Origin: Methylobacterium mesophilicum SR1.6/6 | Lineage (GTDB): Bacteria; Pseudomonadota; Alphaproteobacteria; Rhizobiales; Beijerinckiaceae | Length of the DNA stretch: 64,000 bases | Direction of reading: 5' to 3' | Assembly: GCF_000364445.2 (NCBI RefSeq) | Contig: NZ_CP043538.1 | Coordinates: forward strand, 412,501-476,500 | In this document: piece by piece, positions 1 to 9,521 of the stretch | Layout of the letters: the number at the start of each line of letters is the position of its first letter | How positions within the stretch are numbered: the stretch's first letter is position 1 | Program-made: the position numbers and the translations under genes | The notes under the pieces: generated by a model | The model's database searches: none | What the model saw: only the letters and a program-made list of their open reading frames with translations | Told to the model about the DNA's origin: nothing

Positions 1-1160
1 CCCGGATCCGGCACCGCGCCGTCGCAGTTCTTGGCGACCATCGAGAGCGAGCGCTGGGCGAGGTTGCCGAGATCGTTGGCGAGGTCGGCGTTGATCCGGC
101 CGATGATCGCCTCGTGGCTGTAGCTGCCGTCGCCGCCGAACGGCACCTCGCGCAGCACGAAGTAGCGCACCGGATCGACCCCGTAGGTGTCGGCGAGTTC
201 GAACGGGTCGAGGACGTTGCCCAGCGACTTCGACATCTTCTCGCCCTTGGAGAGCAGGAAGCCGTGGCCGAAGACGCGCTTCGGCAGGGGCAGCCCGGCC
301 GACATCAGGAAGGCCGGCCAGTAGACCGCATGGAACCGGACGATGTCCTTGCCGATCACGTGCAGGTCCATCGGCCAGAATCTTTTTTGGGGGTTCTCCG
401 CGTCGGGGAAGCCGGTGACGGTGAGATAATTGGTGAGCGCATCGACCCACACGTACATCACGTGGTTGGGGTGGCCGGGCACCGGCACGCCCCAGTCGAA
501 ATTGGTGCGGCTGACCGACAGGTCCTTGAGGCCGGAGCGCACGAAGCTCGCCACCTCGTTCCGGCGCGTGTCCGGCCCGATGAAGTCCGGCTGATCCGCG
601 TAGAGCTTGAGCAATCGGTCCTGGTAGGCGGACAGCCTGAAAAGAAAATTCTCCTCCTCCATCCACTCGACCGGCGTGTCGGTGGCGAGGCTGCGGCGGC
701 TGCCGTCCTCCAGGAGTCGGGTCTCGGACTCGTCGTAGTAGGCCTCGTCGCGGACCGAGTACCAGCCGGCATACTTGTCGAGGTAGATGTCGCCGTTGGC
801 CTCCATCCGCCGCCAGATCTCCTGGGCGGCCTCGTAATGGGCGGGCTCGGTGGTGCGGATGAAGCGGTCGTAGGCGCAGTCCATCCGGTCGGCCATGGCC
901 TGGAACCGGGCGGCGGTGCCGTCCACGAAGGCGCGCGGGGTGGTGCCGGCCCGGGTCGCCGCCTGCTGGATCTTCAGCCCGTGCTCGTCGGTGCCGGTGG
1001 AGAACAGCACGTCGTAGCCGTCGAGCCGGTGGAAGCGCGCGATGGCGTCGGCGGCGATCACCTCGTAGGCGTGGCCGATATGGGGCGCGCCGTTGGGATA
1101 GGAGATCGCGGTCGAGAGGCCGAAGGTTTTTCTGGGATTCGCCGGGGCGTTGGACGTCAC
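1..1160 (-). CDS. metG: Methionyl-tRNA synthetase, N-terminal part (runs off window)
   Basis: Class I aminoacyl-tRNA synthetase that charges tRNA-Met in the cytoplasm. Translating the minus strand from a GTG at 1160 gives a protein beginning [20 protein letters not shown]. The class I HIGH signature appears as PHIGHA (about 1069-1090), and the KMSKS signature appears as KMSKSLGN (about 211-240). About 386 codons are present and the C-terminal anticodon-binding part lies beyond base 1. No ATG is in frame nearby, so GTG is preferred. In many alphaproteobacteria metG directly follows holB; here about 16 kb separates them. Confidence 0.95.
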   Translation of the reverse strand, partial: MTSNAPANPRKTFGLSTAISYPNGAPHIGHAYEVIAADAIARFHRLDGYDVLFSTGTDEHGLKIQQAATRAGTTPRAFVDGTAARFQAMADRMDCAYDRFIRTTEPAHYEAAQEIWRRMEANGDIYLDKYAGWYSVRDEAYYDESETRLLEDGSRRSLATDTPVEWMEEENFLFRLSAYQDRLLKLYADQPDFIGPDTRRNEVASFVRSGLKDLSVSRTNFDWGVPVPGHPNHVMYVWVDALTNYLTVTGFPDAENPQKRFWPMDLHVIGKDIVRFHAVYWPAFLMSAGLPLPKRVFGHGFLLSKGEKMSKSLGNVLDPFELADTYGVDPVRYFVLREVPFGGDGSYSHEAIIGRINADLANDLGNLAQRSLSMVAKNCDGAVPDP

Positions 1161-1613
1161 GTCTGTGGTGTTCCGGATGAGCGCGAAAAGCTGCCCGCGT
1201 TGTCGCGCGGCGGCGCGCGGGACGCAACCGCCGCACGCACCGCGGACGGCACCCTCCCCGCCCGCGGCGGCCGATGAGGTGGCGGCCGAGACGGGCTCAG
1301 AGACGGGTTTCAGAGACGCGCACCAGCAACAGGGCGCAGCTCCGGATCGCGACCGCTGTGCCGACCGCGACCCTCGCGTCGATCGACCTGACTTCGGCGT
1401 TTGTCACCCCGGCGCAGCCATCCCGTCCAACCGATCCGCCGATGTCGGCGGCCGATCCAGGAACCCCTTCCTGAGGCCATGAATCATGATGTCTCCATCG
1501 GGCGGCCGCGACCGCCGCCGCGGCCGCTGCGGTCTGCCGCGTCCGGCGCCTCATCGGACATCACATCGGGCACCACATCGGTCGACCCAGATGGACGGCT
1601 GGCCAGAGCCGGA
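1161..1613. other. Intergenic region, no convincing gene
   Basis: About 450 bases between the metG start and the MmcQ-like gene. Short open frames exist on both strands, but they are Arg/Ala/Pro-rich, have no recognisable domain and look like GC-driven shadows. I see no clear terminator or RNA gene. The metG promoter should lie here. Confidence 0.5.
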
Positions 1614-1958
1614 TCATGCGCGCCGATCCGGGCCGCGGCGCGTCCTCGGCGCGGCGAGGCGGTGGGCCGCCGTCAAGGCCGAGAGCAGGGTCGCCTCGTC
1701 GACGACCGCCAAGTCGCAGCGCGTCGCGCCCATCCGGCCCCAGCCTCCCGGAACGGGGCTGAACGCATCGGGGACCTGCGCGCAGAAGAAGTCCCGATGG
1801 TCCGGATCGAACATCAGGTTCAGGTCGTTCCCCGCCTCGTCCAGCGTCGCGAAGGTCTTGCGCGGCGTCCTGTAGGCGGTGCGGTGAAAGTGCGGCGCCG
1901 AACTGACGGCCGGCAACGTCGCGATGAGTGCCTTCACGCGGGCGATCTCCACGGCCAT
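1614..1958 (-). CDS. MmcQ/YjbR family protein
   Basis: A 114-residue protein of the MmcQ/YjbR fold (often annotated as a DNA-binding protein of unknown role). Family features visible are the RTPRKTFAT segment, the NLMFDP strand and a C-terminal VVDEATLLSALTAAHRL helix. The ATG at 1958 is preceded by a good GGGAGGGAG ribosome binding site. It starts 15 bases after the stop of the upstream VOC gene on the same strand, so the two are probably co-transcribed. Function is inferred from family resemblance only. Confidence 0.8.
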   Translation of the reverse strand: MAVEIARVKALIATLPAVSSAPHFHRTAYRTPRKTFATLDEAGNDLNLMFDPDHRDFFCAQVPDAFSPVPGGWGRMGATRCDLAVVDEATLLSALTAAHRLAAPRTRRGPDRRA

Positions 1959-1973
1959 CGAGGCTCCCTCCCC

Positions 1974-2546
1974 TCAGCCGGTGGCGGAGGGAGCGGAGCG
2001 CTGCGCGTGCCGTCCCTCCCGCGGCTCGCAGAAGCGCAGGCGGTTGCCGAACGGGTCGGCGACCGTCAGCATGTCGCCCCACGGAGCTTCCTCGAGGCCG
2101 GGCCGGGCGTAGCCGTAGCGCTTGGCCGTGAGCTCCCGGTGGAGCGCCCGGATGCCGCGCATCGGGATGAAGGCGGTCGAGCCGGGACTGGCGTCGCCGT
2201 GATGCTCCGACAGGTGCAGGCGCAGGCCGGCGCGGGCGACCTCCATGTAGAGGGGAAGGTCGGGCTCGAACCGGTGCTCGAAGACAGGCTCGAAGCTCAG
2301 GAAGCCGCAGTAGAATTCCCGGGCCTTGGCCTCGTCGAAGATGCGCAGGATCGGCACTGCCGCCAGGAAACGGGGCGCCGCGTCCGCCTGACGGTCGAGG
2401 GCTGCGCAGGCGGTGTTCCAGTCATCGTAGCCGAGTTCGGCGGCGACGAGTTCGAGGGCGATCGCGTGCGGAACGGCGAGGTCGCGCGCGCTGAGGGCGG
2501 CGCGCAGCCGCTTCGCCATGGCCTTCGCCTGGTCGACGGTCGTCAT
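1974..2546 (-). CDS. Glyoxalase/bleomycin-resistance (VOC) superfamily protein
   Basis: A 190-residue protein. The first ~55 residues form a helical domain (AKAMAKRLRAAL...HAIALELVAAELGYDDWNTA) that precedes glyoxalase domains in a known subgroup. The VOC domain follows (PILRIFDEAKAREFYCGFL... through DPFGNRLRFCEP). The ATG at 2546 is chosen over a longer frame because GAGGAGA lies about 8 bases upstream. Metal-dependent or drug-binding activity is possible, but the substrate is unknown. It is the first gene of a pair with the MmcQ-like gene. Confidence 0.8.
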   Translation of the reverse strand: MTTVDQAKAMAKRLRAALSARDLAVPHAIALELVAAELGYDDWNTACAALDRQADAAPRFLAAVPILRIFDEAKAREFYCGFLSFEPVFEHRFEPDLPLYMEVARAGLRLHLSEHHGDASPGSTAFIPMRGIRALHRELTAKRYGYARPGLEEAPWGDMLTVADPFGNRLRFCEPREGRHAQRSAPSATG

Positions 2547-2746
2547 CGGGATCTCCTCAGGCCGGCGGCGTCTCGTCGGTGCTCGCGTTGCCGACCCGTC
2601 GCCGGTCGAGGGTTTCGGCTTGCCGCGACCCGTCCACGATGCTTTCACCATCCCGGTTCCGGGGCGAGCGGCAGGCAGCATCGGCCTGGCGGCAGGCTAT
2701 CCCGGCCGCAGCTCCGGCGCCAAGGCGTCCGCCTGTGCCCGGCCGT

Positions 2747-3442
2747 TCAGGATCCCGTGTGCCGGCCGACGTCCTGGTAGCTTCCGCTCGCCACGAGACC
2801 CGGGAGGCCCGCCGCGCCCCCGTGGGCGTCCAGCCAGCGGCTGACCCTGCAGGCCGCCCTGGCGTAGAGGCCGGCGCTGCCGGCCTGCTCGATCCAGGCC
2901 GAGCGCGCGGTCGGCAGGTCGCCGCCGGGTTCGGCACGGCAGCGGTCGGGGCCCGGCGCGAGGTAGCGCGGGTCGTCGGACACCACGACGGCCAGACCCT
3001 CGTCGAACCATTGCGGCACGGAGCGCGCGAGCGTCGCCGCGAGGCCGATCCGCCGGTGGAATTCGGCGTGGGCGAGTTCGTGAGCGGCGATGACGGTATC
3101 CGTCCCGCGCGGCGAGAGGATGAGCGCCCGGTCGAGCAGCGCGACGCCGCGCGAGCCGCCGCCGAGGGGGCGGTAGCAGGCTTCGGTCGCGCAGAGCAGC
3201 ACGCGCGGGTCGGATCGGAGTTCCCCGTAGAAGGCACGCACCCGGTCCCGGGCGGCCGCGACCGTGGCCCTGGCCGCCGCGCGGCGGTCCGCGGGCATGG
3301 CGCTCTCGACGTAGAGGCCGCCCCCGAGGTCGGTGAAGCCGTAGCAGGACGGGCATCCCGCCGCCGCGACCGCCGGCTCGGTGAAGCGGATCAGAGCCAC
3401 CGCCGCGGCGCCGAGGAAGAGCAGGAGCGCGACCGTCCTCAT
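2747..3442 (-). CDS. Predicted secreted/membrane-anchored HExxH metallopeptidase
   Basis: A 231-residue protein starting with a hydrophobic signal/anchor (MRTVALLLFLGAAAVALI). A zinc-peptidase motif HELAH is at residues 121-125, followed by WFDEG with the putative third ligand Glu at 148. This is the gluzincin-type arrangement. Cys pairs near residues 30-33 and 84-89 may form disulfides in the periplasm. The substrate is unknown. It stands alone between the VOC gene and the divergent nucleotidyltransferase gene. Confidence 0.7.
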   Translation of the reverse strand: MRTVALLLFLGAAAVALIRFTEPAVAAAGCPSCYGFTDLGGGLYVESAMPADRRAAARATVAAARDRVRAFYGELRSDPRVLLCATEACYRPLGGGSRGVALLDRALILSPRGTDTVIAAHELAHAEFHRRIGLAATLARSVPQWFDEGLAVVVSDDPRYLAPGPDRCRAEPGGDLPTARSAWIEQAGSAGLYARAACRVSRWLDAHGGAAGLPGLVASGSYQDVGRHTGS

Positions 3443-3687
3443 GTGACCCTCTCACGGCTCTCGACCGGATCCGGATCCGGCCAGTGGGAGGTTGGCCCGC
3501 CGCGGCGGATCGCGCCACAGGGACGACCCCTCCGACCGGCGCGGCTCACGCGGACGTGACCCGGCCCGGCCGATCCGGCCGGTGTGGCGGCTCGCTCGGC
3601 GACTTGAACCGGAACCGTCGCCGTCCCCAGTTCGATCGCGGCGACGCGACCGGCGGTCGCGTGGTCCGGCCCTCCGGAGCGCATGCC

Positions 3688-4503
3688 ATGAGCCGATCGG
3701 TCCCGCTTCCCGATGCCGTCGAAACGGTGGTCGCCGACTTCAGGCGGCGTCGGGATGCCGAGCGGATGCCCGACCTCCGGGGCTTGTACCTCGTCGGATC
3801 GGTCGCGCTGGACGACTTCCGGCCCGGCGCCAGCGACATCGACTTCATCGCGGTGCTGGACCGCGAACCCTCCGCGCAGGGCTGCGCCGCGCTCGCGCGC
3901 GTCCACGCCGGCCTGTCGGAGGCCGGCGGCCCCTGTTTCGATGGCCTCTACCTGACCGCCGAGACGCTGCGACGGGTTCCGACGCGGTATGCGGTCCGGC
4001 CGTTCAGCCTGGACGGGCGGTTCCGGACCGGCGAGGTCTGCCGTGAGGTCAACCCGGCCGTCTGGCGCTGCCTTGCCCGCCACGGGCGGACCGCATTCGG
4101 ACCGCCGCCAGAGGTACTCGGCATCGCCGACGACGGCGACGCGCTGCGCACCTACCAGACCGAGAACCTGCGACGCTACTGGCTGCCGTGGATCACCGAG
4201 GCCGCGGCGGCGCTCGCCGCGAAGGCACCCGGAGAGGACGCCCGCGCCGAGGCCCTGGCCTGGGGCGTGCTCGGCGTCGCGCGGATAGCCTGCGCGTTGG
4301 AGACCGACCGCGTCGTCTCGAAGGGCGGCGGGGGCCGCCATGCCCTCTCCGCGCACCCGGCGCGGTGGCATCCCGTCATCCGCGAGGCCCTCACGGCCCA
4401 TGCCGGCGCGACGACGCGCGTGCCGGTCGAGACCGTCCGGGCGGGGCTTGCCTACATGCGCTTCGTCATCGCGGAGGCGACGGGCTCTGCCCGACCAGGA
4501 TGA
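3688..4503 (+). CDS. AadA-like nucleotidyltransferase domain protein
   Basis: A 271-residue protein resembling aminoglycoside adenylyltransferases. The nucleotidyltransferase core GSVALDDF...SDIDF (residues 37-53) provides the GS motif and the metal-binding Asp50/Asp52. A helical C-terminal domain with the YLPWI/LAWGVLGVARI-like segments of the AadA family follows. The ATG at 3688 is used because the upstream extension is Arg-rich and has no homology-like pattern. It could modify an aminoglycoside, but housekeeping relatives of unknown substrate are common, so resistance is not claimed. Confidence 0.75.
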   Translation: MSRSVPLPDAVETVVADFRRRRDAERMPDLRGLYLVGSVALDDFRPGASDIDFIAVLDREPSAQGCAALARVHAGLSEAGGPCFDGLYLTAETLRRVPTRYAVRPFSLDGRFRTGEVCREVNPAVWRCLARHGRTAFGPPPEVLGIADDGDALRTYQTENLRRYWLPWITEAAAALAAKAPGEDARAEALAWGVLGVARIACALETDRVVSKGGGGRHALSAHPARWHPVIREALTAHAGATTRVPVETVRAGLAYMRFVIAEATGSARPG

Positions 4504-4611
4504 GGCTCCGGGCGTCCACATCTGCCGGCGCGCGGACGTCGCGGGCGGAACGTGCGCGGGGCCGCCCGCGGGCGCACCCGCGCCCCTGCAGGACAAGGGG
4601 CCGTCGGACGG

Positions 4612-5142
4612 TCACGTCGCCGGGGCGGTCGCGCGGCGCGCCCGTTCGCGTTGCAGGAGCAACAGGTCCAGCGACGGCGGCTCGGCCACGCCCAGCCGGG
4701 TCAGGATCGCGTGCGCCTGCCCGCGATGGTGGGTCTGGTGGTTGAAGAGATGCGCCAGTGCCTCCGCGCGCGGCTGGCGCTGCGCCACGCCGCTCGTCGT
4801 CGCGTAGTCGAAGCTTGCCGCCAGCGCTTCGGGCGAGAGACCGGCGACATAGGCTTCCAGGCGCGCATCCTCGGCGGTGCGCGCCTGCCGCAGGGCGTCG
4901 AGTTCTTCGAACAGGATGAGGTCCAGCCGGCTGGGTGCGTCGCCGGTGCCGGTCAGCCGCCACAGCCAGAGCCGGTCCGTGACGAGCAGATGGTTCAGCG
5001 TGCCGTGCAGGCTGCCGAAATAGGCCCCCGCCCCCTGACGGTAGGCGGCGTCCGGCAGGGCCGCGGCCGCGGCGTAGAGGCGGTCGTTGGCCCAGGCATT
5101 GTAGGCGGCCAGGGTGCGCATGTGGTCGGCGAGGCTGGTCAT
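4612..5142 (-). CDS. DinB family protein
   Basis: A 176-residue four-helix-bundle protein of the DinB/YfiT class. The metal triad is visible as His51 (TLNHLL) and His135/His139 (FNHQTHHRGQ). DinB relatives include thiol-dependent S-transferases and damage-inducible proteins. The substrate here is unknown. It starts with MTSLADHMRTLAAYNAWAN, a typical DinB N-terminus. It is monocistronic, with a 140-base gap to the next gene. Confidence 0.88.
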   Translation of the reverse strand: MTSLADHMRTLAAYNAWANDRLYAAAAALPDAAYRQGAGAYFGSLHGTLNHLLVTDRLWLWRLTGTGDAPSRLDLILFEELDALRQARTAEDARLEAYVAGLSPEALAASFDYATTSGVAQRQPRAEALAHLFNHQTHHRGQAHAILTRLGVAEPPSLDLLLLQRERARRATAPAT

Positions 5143-5282
5143 GGGCGTCCTCCGTGCCCGACGCGCGGTCGACTATACGCTTCGAGGCGGGACAGTTCGA
5201 CCACAAGGTCGAGCCTCCACCGACCGCCGCGTCCGGCCGCAGGGCCGGACCTGCGGAACGGCACGAACGGGCCGCGGGCCGA

Positions 5283-5948
5283 TCACCAGTCCCCTGCGGC
5301 CTGACGCTGGCGGAGCGCGCGTTCGTCTTCGCTCGGGGGTTTGGTGGCGAAGCTGCCGGTCTCAACCGCTCCGTCCCGCGCGAAGGCCGCGAAGTGGACG
5401 CCCTTCGGCGAGTGGGCTTGCTCGACCAGCGTCCATGCACGGGCCGCCGACGGATGCTCCGCGTACCAGCGCTTGCCGCGACCGAGCATGACCGGAAAGG
5501 TGATCAGCACGAACCGGTCGATGAGCCCCGCCGGAAGCAGCGCCGGATAGAGCCTGCTGCTGCCCTGGATGAGGAGGTCGGGCCCGTCGCTCTCCTTGAG
5601 GCGGGTGATCGCCGCGACAGGATCGCCGACGAGGCGCCGGCTGTTGTTCCAGCCGAGCGCCCGGTCGGATGCGGTGACGACATGCTTGCGGATGGCGTTG
5701 AAGGTCGCCCCGATCGGCTGATCGCCGTTGTGCGGCCAGTAGGCGGCGAAGATCTCGTAGGTTCGCCGGCCGAGCAGCAGCTCGTACGCGCCCCCGAGCA
5801 GCGTGCCCATCGGTCCGGCGAGCGATTCGTCGAAGTACGGGAAGGTCCAGCCGCCGTGCGCGAACCCGGCCTGATCCTCTTCGGGGCCGCCCGGTGCCTG
5901 GATCACGCCGTCGAGGGACTGGAACAGGGAGCCGGTGATCTTACGCAT
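5283..5948 (-). CDS. Dihydrofolate reductase-like (RibD C-terminal domain) protein
   Basis: A 221-residue protein of the RibD C-terminal/DHFR-like family. It has the N-terminal [21 protein letters not shown] pattern, the [16 protein letters not shown] segment, and a distal nucleotide-binding stretch ([25 protein letters not shown]). Members of this stand-alone family rarely have a known substrate. Its ATG overlaps the stop of the upstream VOC gene by 8 bases, indicating translational coupling. Confidence 0.85.
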   Translation of the reverse strand: MRKITGSLFQSLDGVIQAPGGPEEDQAGFAHGGWTFPYFDESLAGPMGTLLGGAYELLLGRRTYEIFAAYWPHNGDQPIGATFNAIRKHVVTASDRALGWNNSRRLVGDPVAAITRLKESDGPDLLIQGSSRLYPALLPAGLIDRFVLITFPVMLGRGKRWYAEHPSAARAWTLVEQAHSPKGVHFAAFARDGAVETGSFATKPPSEDERALRQRQAAGDW

Positions 5949-6441
5949 CGGCGGAGTCTCCGCGGATGGCGGCCTCGATCCGGGCGATGTCGATCTTGCG
6001 CATGGTCATCATGGCCTCGAAGGCGCGCCGGGCGGCGGCCCGGTCGGGATGGCTGTTGGCGCGCAGGAGCGCGCGCGGCGTGATCTGCCAGGAGAAGCCC
6101 CAGCGGTCCGTGCACCAGCCGCACTGGCTCTCCGCGCCGCCGCGGCTCACGAGGGCGTCCCAGTACCGGTCGGTCTCCGCCTGATCCTCGGTCAGCACCA
6201 TGAAGCTGACCGCCTGATTGGCCTTGAAGGCGGGGCCGCCGTTCAGGCCAACGAAGGCCCGGCCGAGGACGGTGAACGCGACCGTGAGTTCCGCGCCCGC
6301 GGACCCGCCCGGGTAATCCGACGGGGCGTTCATGGGGGTGCCGACATGGCTGTCCGGGAAGGTCGCGGCATAGAACTCCGCGGCCTTGCGGGCTTCGCCG
6401 TGGTCGAACCACAGGCAGGTCGTCAGCTTGTCGCGCGTCAT
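5941..6441 (-). CDS. PhnB-like VOC family protein
   Basis: A 166-residue VOC (3-demethylubiquinone-9-methyltransferase-like/PhnB) protein. It opens with [19 protein letters not shown] and contains the family's [27 protein letters not shown] and [15 protein letters not shown] segments. The start at 6441 removes an N-terminal Arg-rich extension that overlaps the upstream gene. It lies between another VOC gene and the RibD-like gene, all on the minus strand within a few bases, so it is probably one operon. Confidence 0.88.
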   Translation of the reverse strand: MTRDKLTTCLWFDHGEARKAAEFYAATFPDSHVGTPMNAPSDYPGGSAGAELTVAFTVLGRAFVGLNGGPAFKANQAVSFMVLTEDQAETDRYWDALVSRGGAESQCGWCTDRWGFSWQITPRALLRANSHPDRAAARRAFEAMMTMRKIDIARIEAAIRGDSADA

Positions 6442-6454
6442 CGCCGGCCTCCCG

Positions 6455-7246
6455 TCACGACGCCTGGCGCGGACCGGCGAGGCCGATCCCGTTGCCTGCG
6501 GGGTCGGCGATCTTGGCCGAGTAGCTGCCTCCGGGGATCGGATCGGGCCCCTGGAGCACCGTGCCGCCCCGCTCCCGGACCGTCGCGAGCGCGGCATCGA
6601 TATCGGCCACGTGAATGTACCAGGTCCACCGGGCCGGTGCGCCGGTCGTCGTGCTCGACATCACCGCGCCGGGACGCAGGTCGCCCCGGCCGATGAAGGC
6701 GTACTCGCCCAGGGCCCCCATCGGCATGGCCCCGAGCTTCTCCCAGCCGAACAGCGCGCCGTAGAACCCGAGGGCCGCCTCGGGATCGGGGGTGGCGAGC
6801 TCGATCCAGACCCCGTGGCCGCGGGTCTGCTCCGTCCCGAGGGGCACCGGCCCGAAGGCGCGGGGCTCACCGGGACCGTCCGCACGCATCACGGCGAAGG
6901 CCACGCCCTGCGGGTCGCTCACCATGGCGAAGCGGCCGACATGGGGAATGTCGATGGGTCCGAACCGGACCTGGCCGCCGAGATCCACCGCCCGGGACGC
7001 CAGGGCATCGACGTCCCGTGTCGCGAGGTAGACCGCCCAGCCGGGCAGGCCCGGCGCCTCGGGCATCGACCGTCGAATCCCGGCCACGGGCGTCCCGTCG
7101 GCCTCCGCGACGCGGTAGCCGCCGTGTTCGGGCATCGGAGACGGCGCGACGCGCCAGCCGGCGACCGCCTCGTAGAAGGCCTGTGCGGCGTCCTGATCGG
7201 TCGCGTTCAGCTCGAACCAGATGGGGGTCCCCTCGACAGGTGGCAT
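6455..7246 (-). CDS. Two-domain VOC family protein
   Basis: A 263-residue protein made of two tandem VOC halves: residues ~1-125 ([20 protein letters not shown]... [13 protein letters not shown]) and ~130-263 ([24 protein letters not shown]... [11 protein letters not shown]). The ATG at 7246 has GGAGGAG about 8 bases upstream. It resembles bacterial hydroxylases/glyoxalases of unknown substrate. It is divergent from the HxlR regulator with a ~100-base gap, so HxlR may control this VOC-VOC-RibD operon. Confidence 0.87.
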   Translation of the reverse strand: MPPVEGTPIWFELNATDQDAAQAFYEAVAGWRVAPSPMPEHGGYRVAEADGTPVAGIRRSMPEAPGLPGWAVYLATRDVDALASRAVDLGGQVRFGPIDIPHVGRFAMVSDPQGVAFAVMRADGPGEPRAFGPVPLGTEQTRGHGVWIELATPDPEAALGFYGALFGWEKLGAMPMGALGEYAFIGRGDLRPGAVMSSTTTGAPARWTWYIHVADIDAALATVRERGGTVLQGPDPIPGGSYSAKIADPAGNGIGLAGPRQAS

Positions 7247-7345
7247 CAGGCGCTCCTCCGTGACAATCGGCGCTGTGGCCGCTGCGCGGCACCCCGTACG
7301 GCCCCGCTTTGCCCAGGCTGGCATTCTCGGTTAGACAAAGCAACC

Positions 7346-8038
7346 ATGAAGTCAGAAAAAATAACCGACATGGGATCGACCCCGCGCGAGCGTCGCTACG
7401 ACGACGCCTGCGGGACGGCCCTCGCCCTGGAGTTCATCGGCGAGCGCTGGTCGCTGCTGATCATGCGCGAACTCGTGTTCGGCCCCCGCCGCTTCGGCGA
7501 GATCCGGGCCAACCTTCCGGGCATCAGCGCCAACGTGCTGACGCAGCGGCTGGAGAGCCTGGAGGCGGTGGGCATCGTCCGACGCACGCGGCTGCCCTCG
7601 CCCGCCAACGTGCAGGTCTACGACCTGACGGCGTGGGGACGCGAGGCCGCGCCGCTGATGCGCGACCTGGGGCGCTGGGCCGCGCGCTCCCCGCGGCACG
7701 ATCCAAGCCTGTTCATGTCGGCGGCGTCCGCGATGATGTCGCTCCAGGCCCTGTTCGACCGGACGCGTGCGGCGGACCTGTCCCTCTCGGTCGCCTTCCG
7801 CTTCCCCGGGGAGGATTTCGCCGTGTCCGTGGCGGATGGCGCGATCGCCGTGCGGCGCGGCGCGCCCGAGGCGCCGGACCTCACCTTCACCGGCGATACG
7901 ATGGCGATGCGCCGCACGATCTACGGCAAGGCGCCCCTGGCCCGCGACGGCGCGGGCGGCACGCTTGCCTTCACGGGCGAGGCCGCCCTGGCGCGATCCT
8001 TCATCGATCTGTTCGCCCTGCCGGCCAAGGCGGCGTGA
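7346..8038 (+). CDS. HxlR-family transcriptional regulator with C-terminal SCP2-like domain
   Basis: A 230-residue protein. The N-terminal winged helix (residues ~12-100) is typical of HxlR: CGTALALEFIGERWSLLIMREL, RFGEIRANLPGISANVLTQRL and GIVRRTRLPSP. The C-terminal ~110 residues (DLSLSVAFRFPGEDFAVSV... LTFTGDTMAMRRTIYG...) resemble an SCP2/sterol-carrier-like ligand domain. The ATG at 7346 is preferred over a longer readthrough frame. The divergent placement next to the VOC operon suggests local regulation. Confidence 0.88.
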   Translation: MKSEKITDMGSTPRERRYDDACGTALALEFIGERWSLLIMRELVFGPRRFGEIRANLPGISANVLTQRLESLEAVGIVRRTRLPSPANVQVYDLTAWGREAAPLMRDLGRWAARSPRHDPSLFMSAASAMMSLQALFDRTRAADLSLSVAFRFPGEDFAVSVADGAIAVRRGAPEAPDLTFTGDTMAMRRTIYGKAPLARDGAGGTLAFTGEAALARSFIDLFALPAKAA

Positions 8039-8225
8039 GCGGCATCCGCACGGTTCGGAGGGGCTTCCGGGCCGGATCACCGCGCCGGCCCGACCGTGCC
8101 CGCGCCAGATCGCGGGCATCGCCGGCCTGCACAATCCGCCTCCGGGGGCAAGCCGAACCGTGAGCACAGTGCAAGATCAGTCAAATTCTGGACCGGCTTC
8201 AATACGGATGTTCGGCGCCTGCATT

Positions 8226-8271
8226 TGCTCTCAACTGCTCTCATGTGCTCTACAGCGATGACGATTGCTCT
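8226..8271. promoter_or_regulatory. Helically phased TGCTCT direct repeats
   Basis: The hexamer TGCTCT occurs at 8226, 8236, 8246 and 8266, i.e. with 10, 10 and 20 base spacing, on the same strand. This puts all copies on one face of the helix. They lie about 140-215 bases before the yjfL-ygiB-ygiC-like operon. They could be a cooperative protein-binding site; the binding protein is unknown. Confidence 0.4.
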
Positions 8272-8299
8272 CGCTTCGCCGGCAAGCTTGTGAAGCGAG
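8270..8299. other. Hairpin (8-bp stem)
   Basis: CTCGCTTC at 8270-8277 can pair perfectly with GAAGCGAG at 8292-8299 around a 14-base loop. It has no T tract, so it is not a convincing intrinsic terminator. It lies just after the phased TGCTCT repeats. Confidence 0.35.
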
Positions 8300-8406
8300 G
8301 CGGGCCCATGCTACCGATACAATCCTGCTCCGGTCCCCCCGCACCGTCGGTGCGGTGAGGACGCGAACCGATCGGATCTCATGGCTGAACGGATCGCCAC
8401 GCCAGG

Positions 8407-8838
8407 ATGCGCAGGTCGCCCCGCGCGGGACGCGATGCGGTGAATTCGATCTCGGGACTGCCCGACTTCCTCCTCTATCTCGGGACGGCGCTCGGCCTGA
8501 TCGGGCTCTACCTCGTGACCTACACCTTCGCGACGGCGCACAACGAGCTCGCGCTCATCCGGCAGGACGTGACGGCGGCCGCGGTGGCGTTGGGATTCAG
8601 CCTCGCCGGCTTCGCCCTGCCCCTCGCGGCGGCGATCTTCAACGCGCAGTCGCTCCTCGACTGCGTGGTCTGGGGGCTGATCGCCCTCGTCGTCCAGATC
8701 CTCGTCTACTGGCTGGTGCGCCTCGCGATCCCGGACCTCTCGCGGCGCATCGCCGAGGGGCGGATGGCCCCGGCGGTGCTGCTCGGCGCGGCCTCCTTCG
8801 CGGTCGGGATCGTGAACGCCGCCGCGATGACCTACTGA
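8407..8838 (+). CDS. YjfL-like DUF350 membrane protein
   Basis: A small inner-membrane protein (143 residues from the ATG at 8407, 132 from a GTG at 8440, which may be the true start). It has four hydrophobic segments: FLLYLGTALGLIGLYLVTY, AAVALGFSLAGFALPLAAAIF, LLDCVVWGLIALVVQILVYWLV and VLLGAASFAVGIVNAAAM. This is the DUF350 (YjfL) pattern. It heads a three-gene operon with a YgiB/DUF1190-like and a YgiC/YjfC-like gene, the same trio seen in enterobacterial yjf and ygi loci. Its biochemical role is unknown. Confidence 0.8.
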   Translation: MRRSPRAGRDAVNSISGLPDFLLYLGTALGLIGLYLVTYTFATAHNELALIRQDVTAAAVALGFSLAGFALPLAAAIFNAQSLLDCVVWGLIALVVQILVYWLVRLAIPDLSRRIAEGRMAPAVLLGAASFAVGIVNAAAMTY

Positions 8839-8849
8839 GAGGCGCCGCG

Positions 8850-9521
8850 ATGCCGCCCACCCTCCCCGCGGGCGAGACCGGGACGACCCGCCGCGTCAAG
8901 CGCTCGGCGACGATCTCCCTGGTGCTGATCGCCGGCGCCGGCGCCGCGGCGTTCCTGCTCGCGCGGCGTGACCCGTCGCAGCGCGAGGAGGACGCCCTGG
9001 TCTACGACAATGACGGCGCCTGCATCGCGGCCGGCGTGCGGCCGGCCGACGCGTGCATCGCCGCGTACCGTGCGGCCCTCGACAGCGACGCCGCCGGCGC
9101 GCCGCGCTACCCGACGCTGGCGGCGTGCGAGCGCCACCACGGTCCGGGCGGCTGCACCGCCAGGACGGGCGACAAGACGGGCGACGGGACGGGCAACCCG
9201 GCGGTCTTCGTGCCGCTGATGGCGGGCTACATGATCGGCCGCACCGAGGCGCAGGGCCTGCCCGCCCAGCCGCTCTACCGGCACGCTCCGGAAGAGGAGC
9301 GCGAGGCCGCCGGCGGCTCCGGCGGTTTCGCCAGCGGCTACTGCACCGGTGCGGGCGGCCGCGTGTTCACGACGGGCGGCGGATCGGTCGCCCGCGTCTC
9401 CTCCGCGGTCGCCCGCACCACGACGAGCGCCCCGCGCACGCTCGCCCGCGGCGGCTTCGGCGCGACGGGCCGGGCCGTCTCCGCCTTCAGCAGCCATGCG
9501 GGCGGATCCGGGGGCGGCTGA
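8850..9521 (+). CDS. YgiB-like DUF1190 protein
   Basis: A 223-residue protein with one N-terminal membrane segment (SATISLVLIAGAGAAAFLLA). A periplasmic domain follows, with regularly placed cysteines (GACIAAG, DACIAAYRAA, LAACERHHGPGGC) and a Gly/Ser-rich tail. These match the DUF1190/YgiB family. The start lies 12 bases after yjfL-like and the stop overlaps the next ATG (TGATG), indicating tight coupling. Function is not known; the family usually travels with YgiC. Confidence 0.78.
   Translation: MPPTLPAGETGTTRRVKRSATISLVLIAGAGAAAFLLARRDPSQREEDALVYDNDGACIAAGVRPADACIAAYRAALDSDAAGAPRYPTLAACERHHGPGGCTARTGDKTGDGTGNPAVFVPLMAGYMIGRTEAQGLPAQPLYRHAPEEEREAAGGSGGFASGYCTGAGGRVFTTGGGSVARVSSAVARTTTSAPRTLARGGFGATGRAVSAFSSHAGGSGGG

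Noticed and set aside
114..1277. A 387-residue plus-strand open frame
   Set aside because: It lies antisense to metG, is rich in Val/Gly/His/Arg without motifs, and is a GC-driven shadow.
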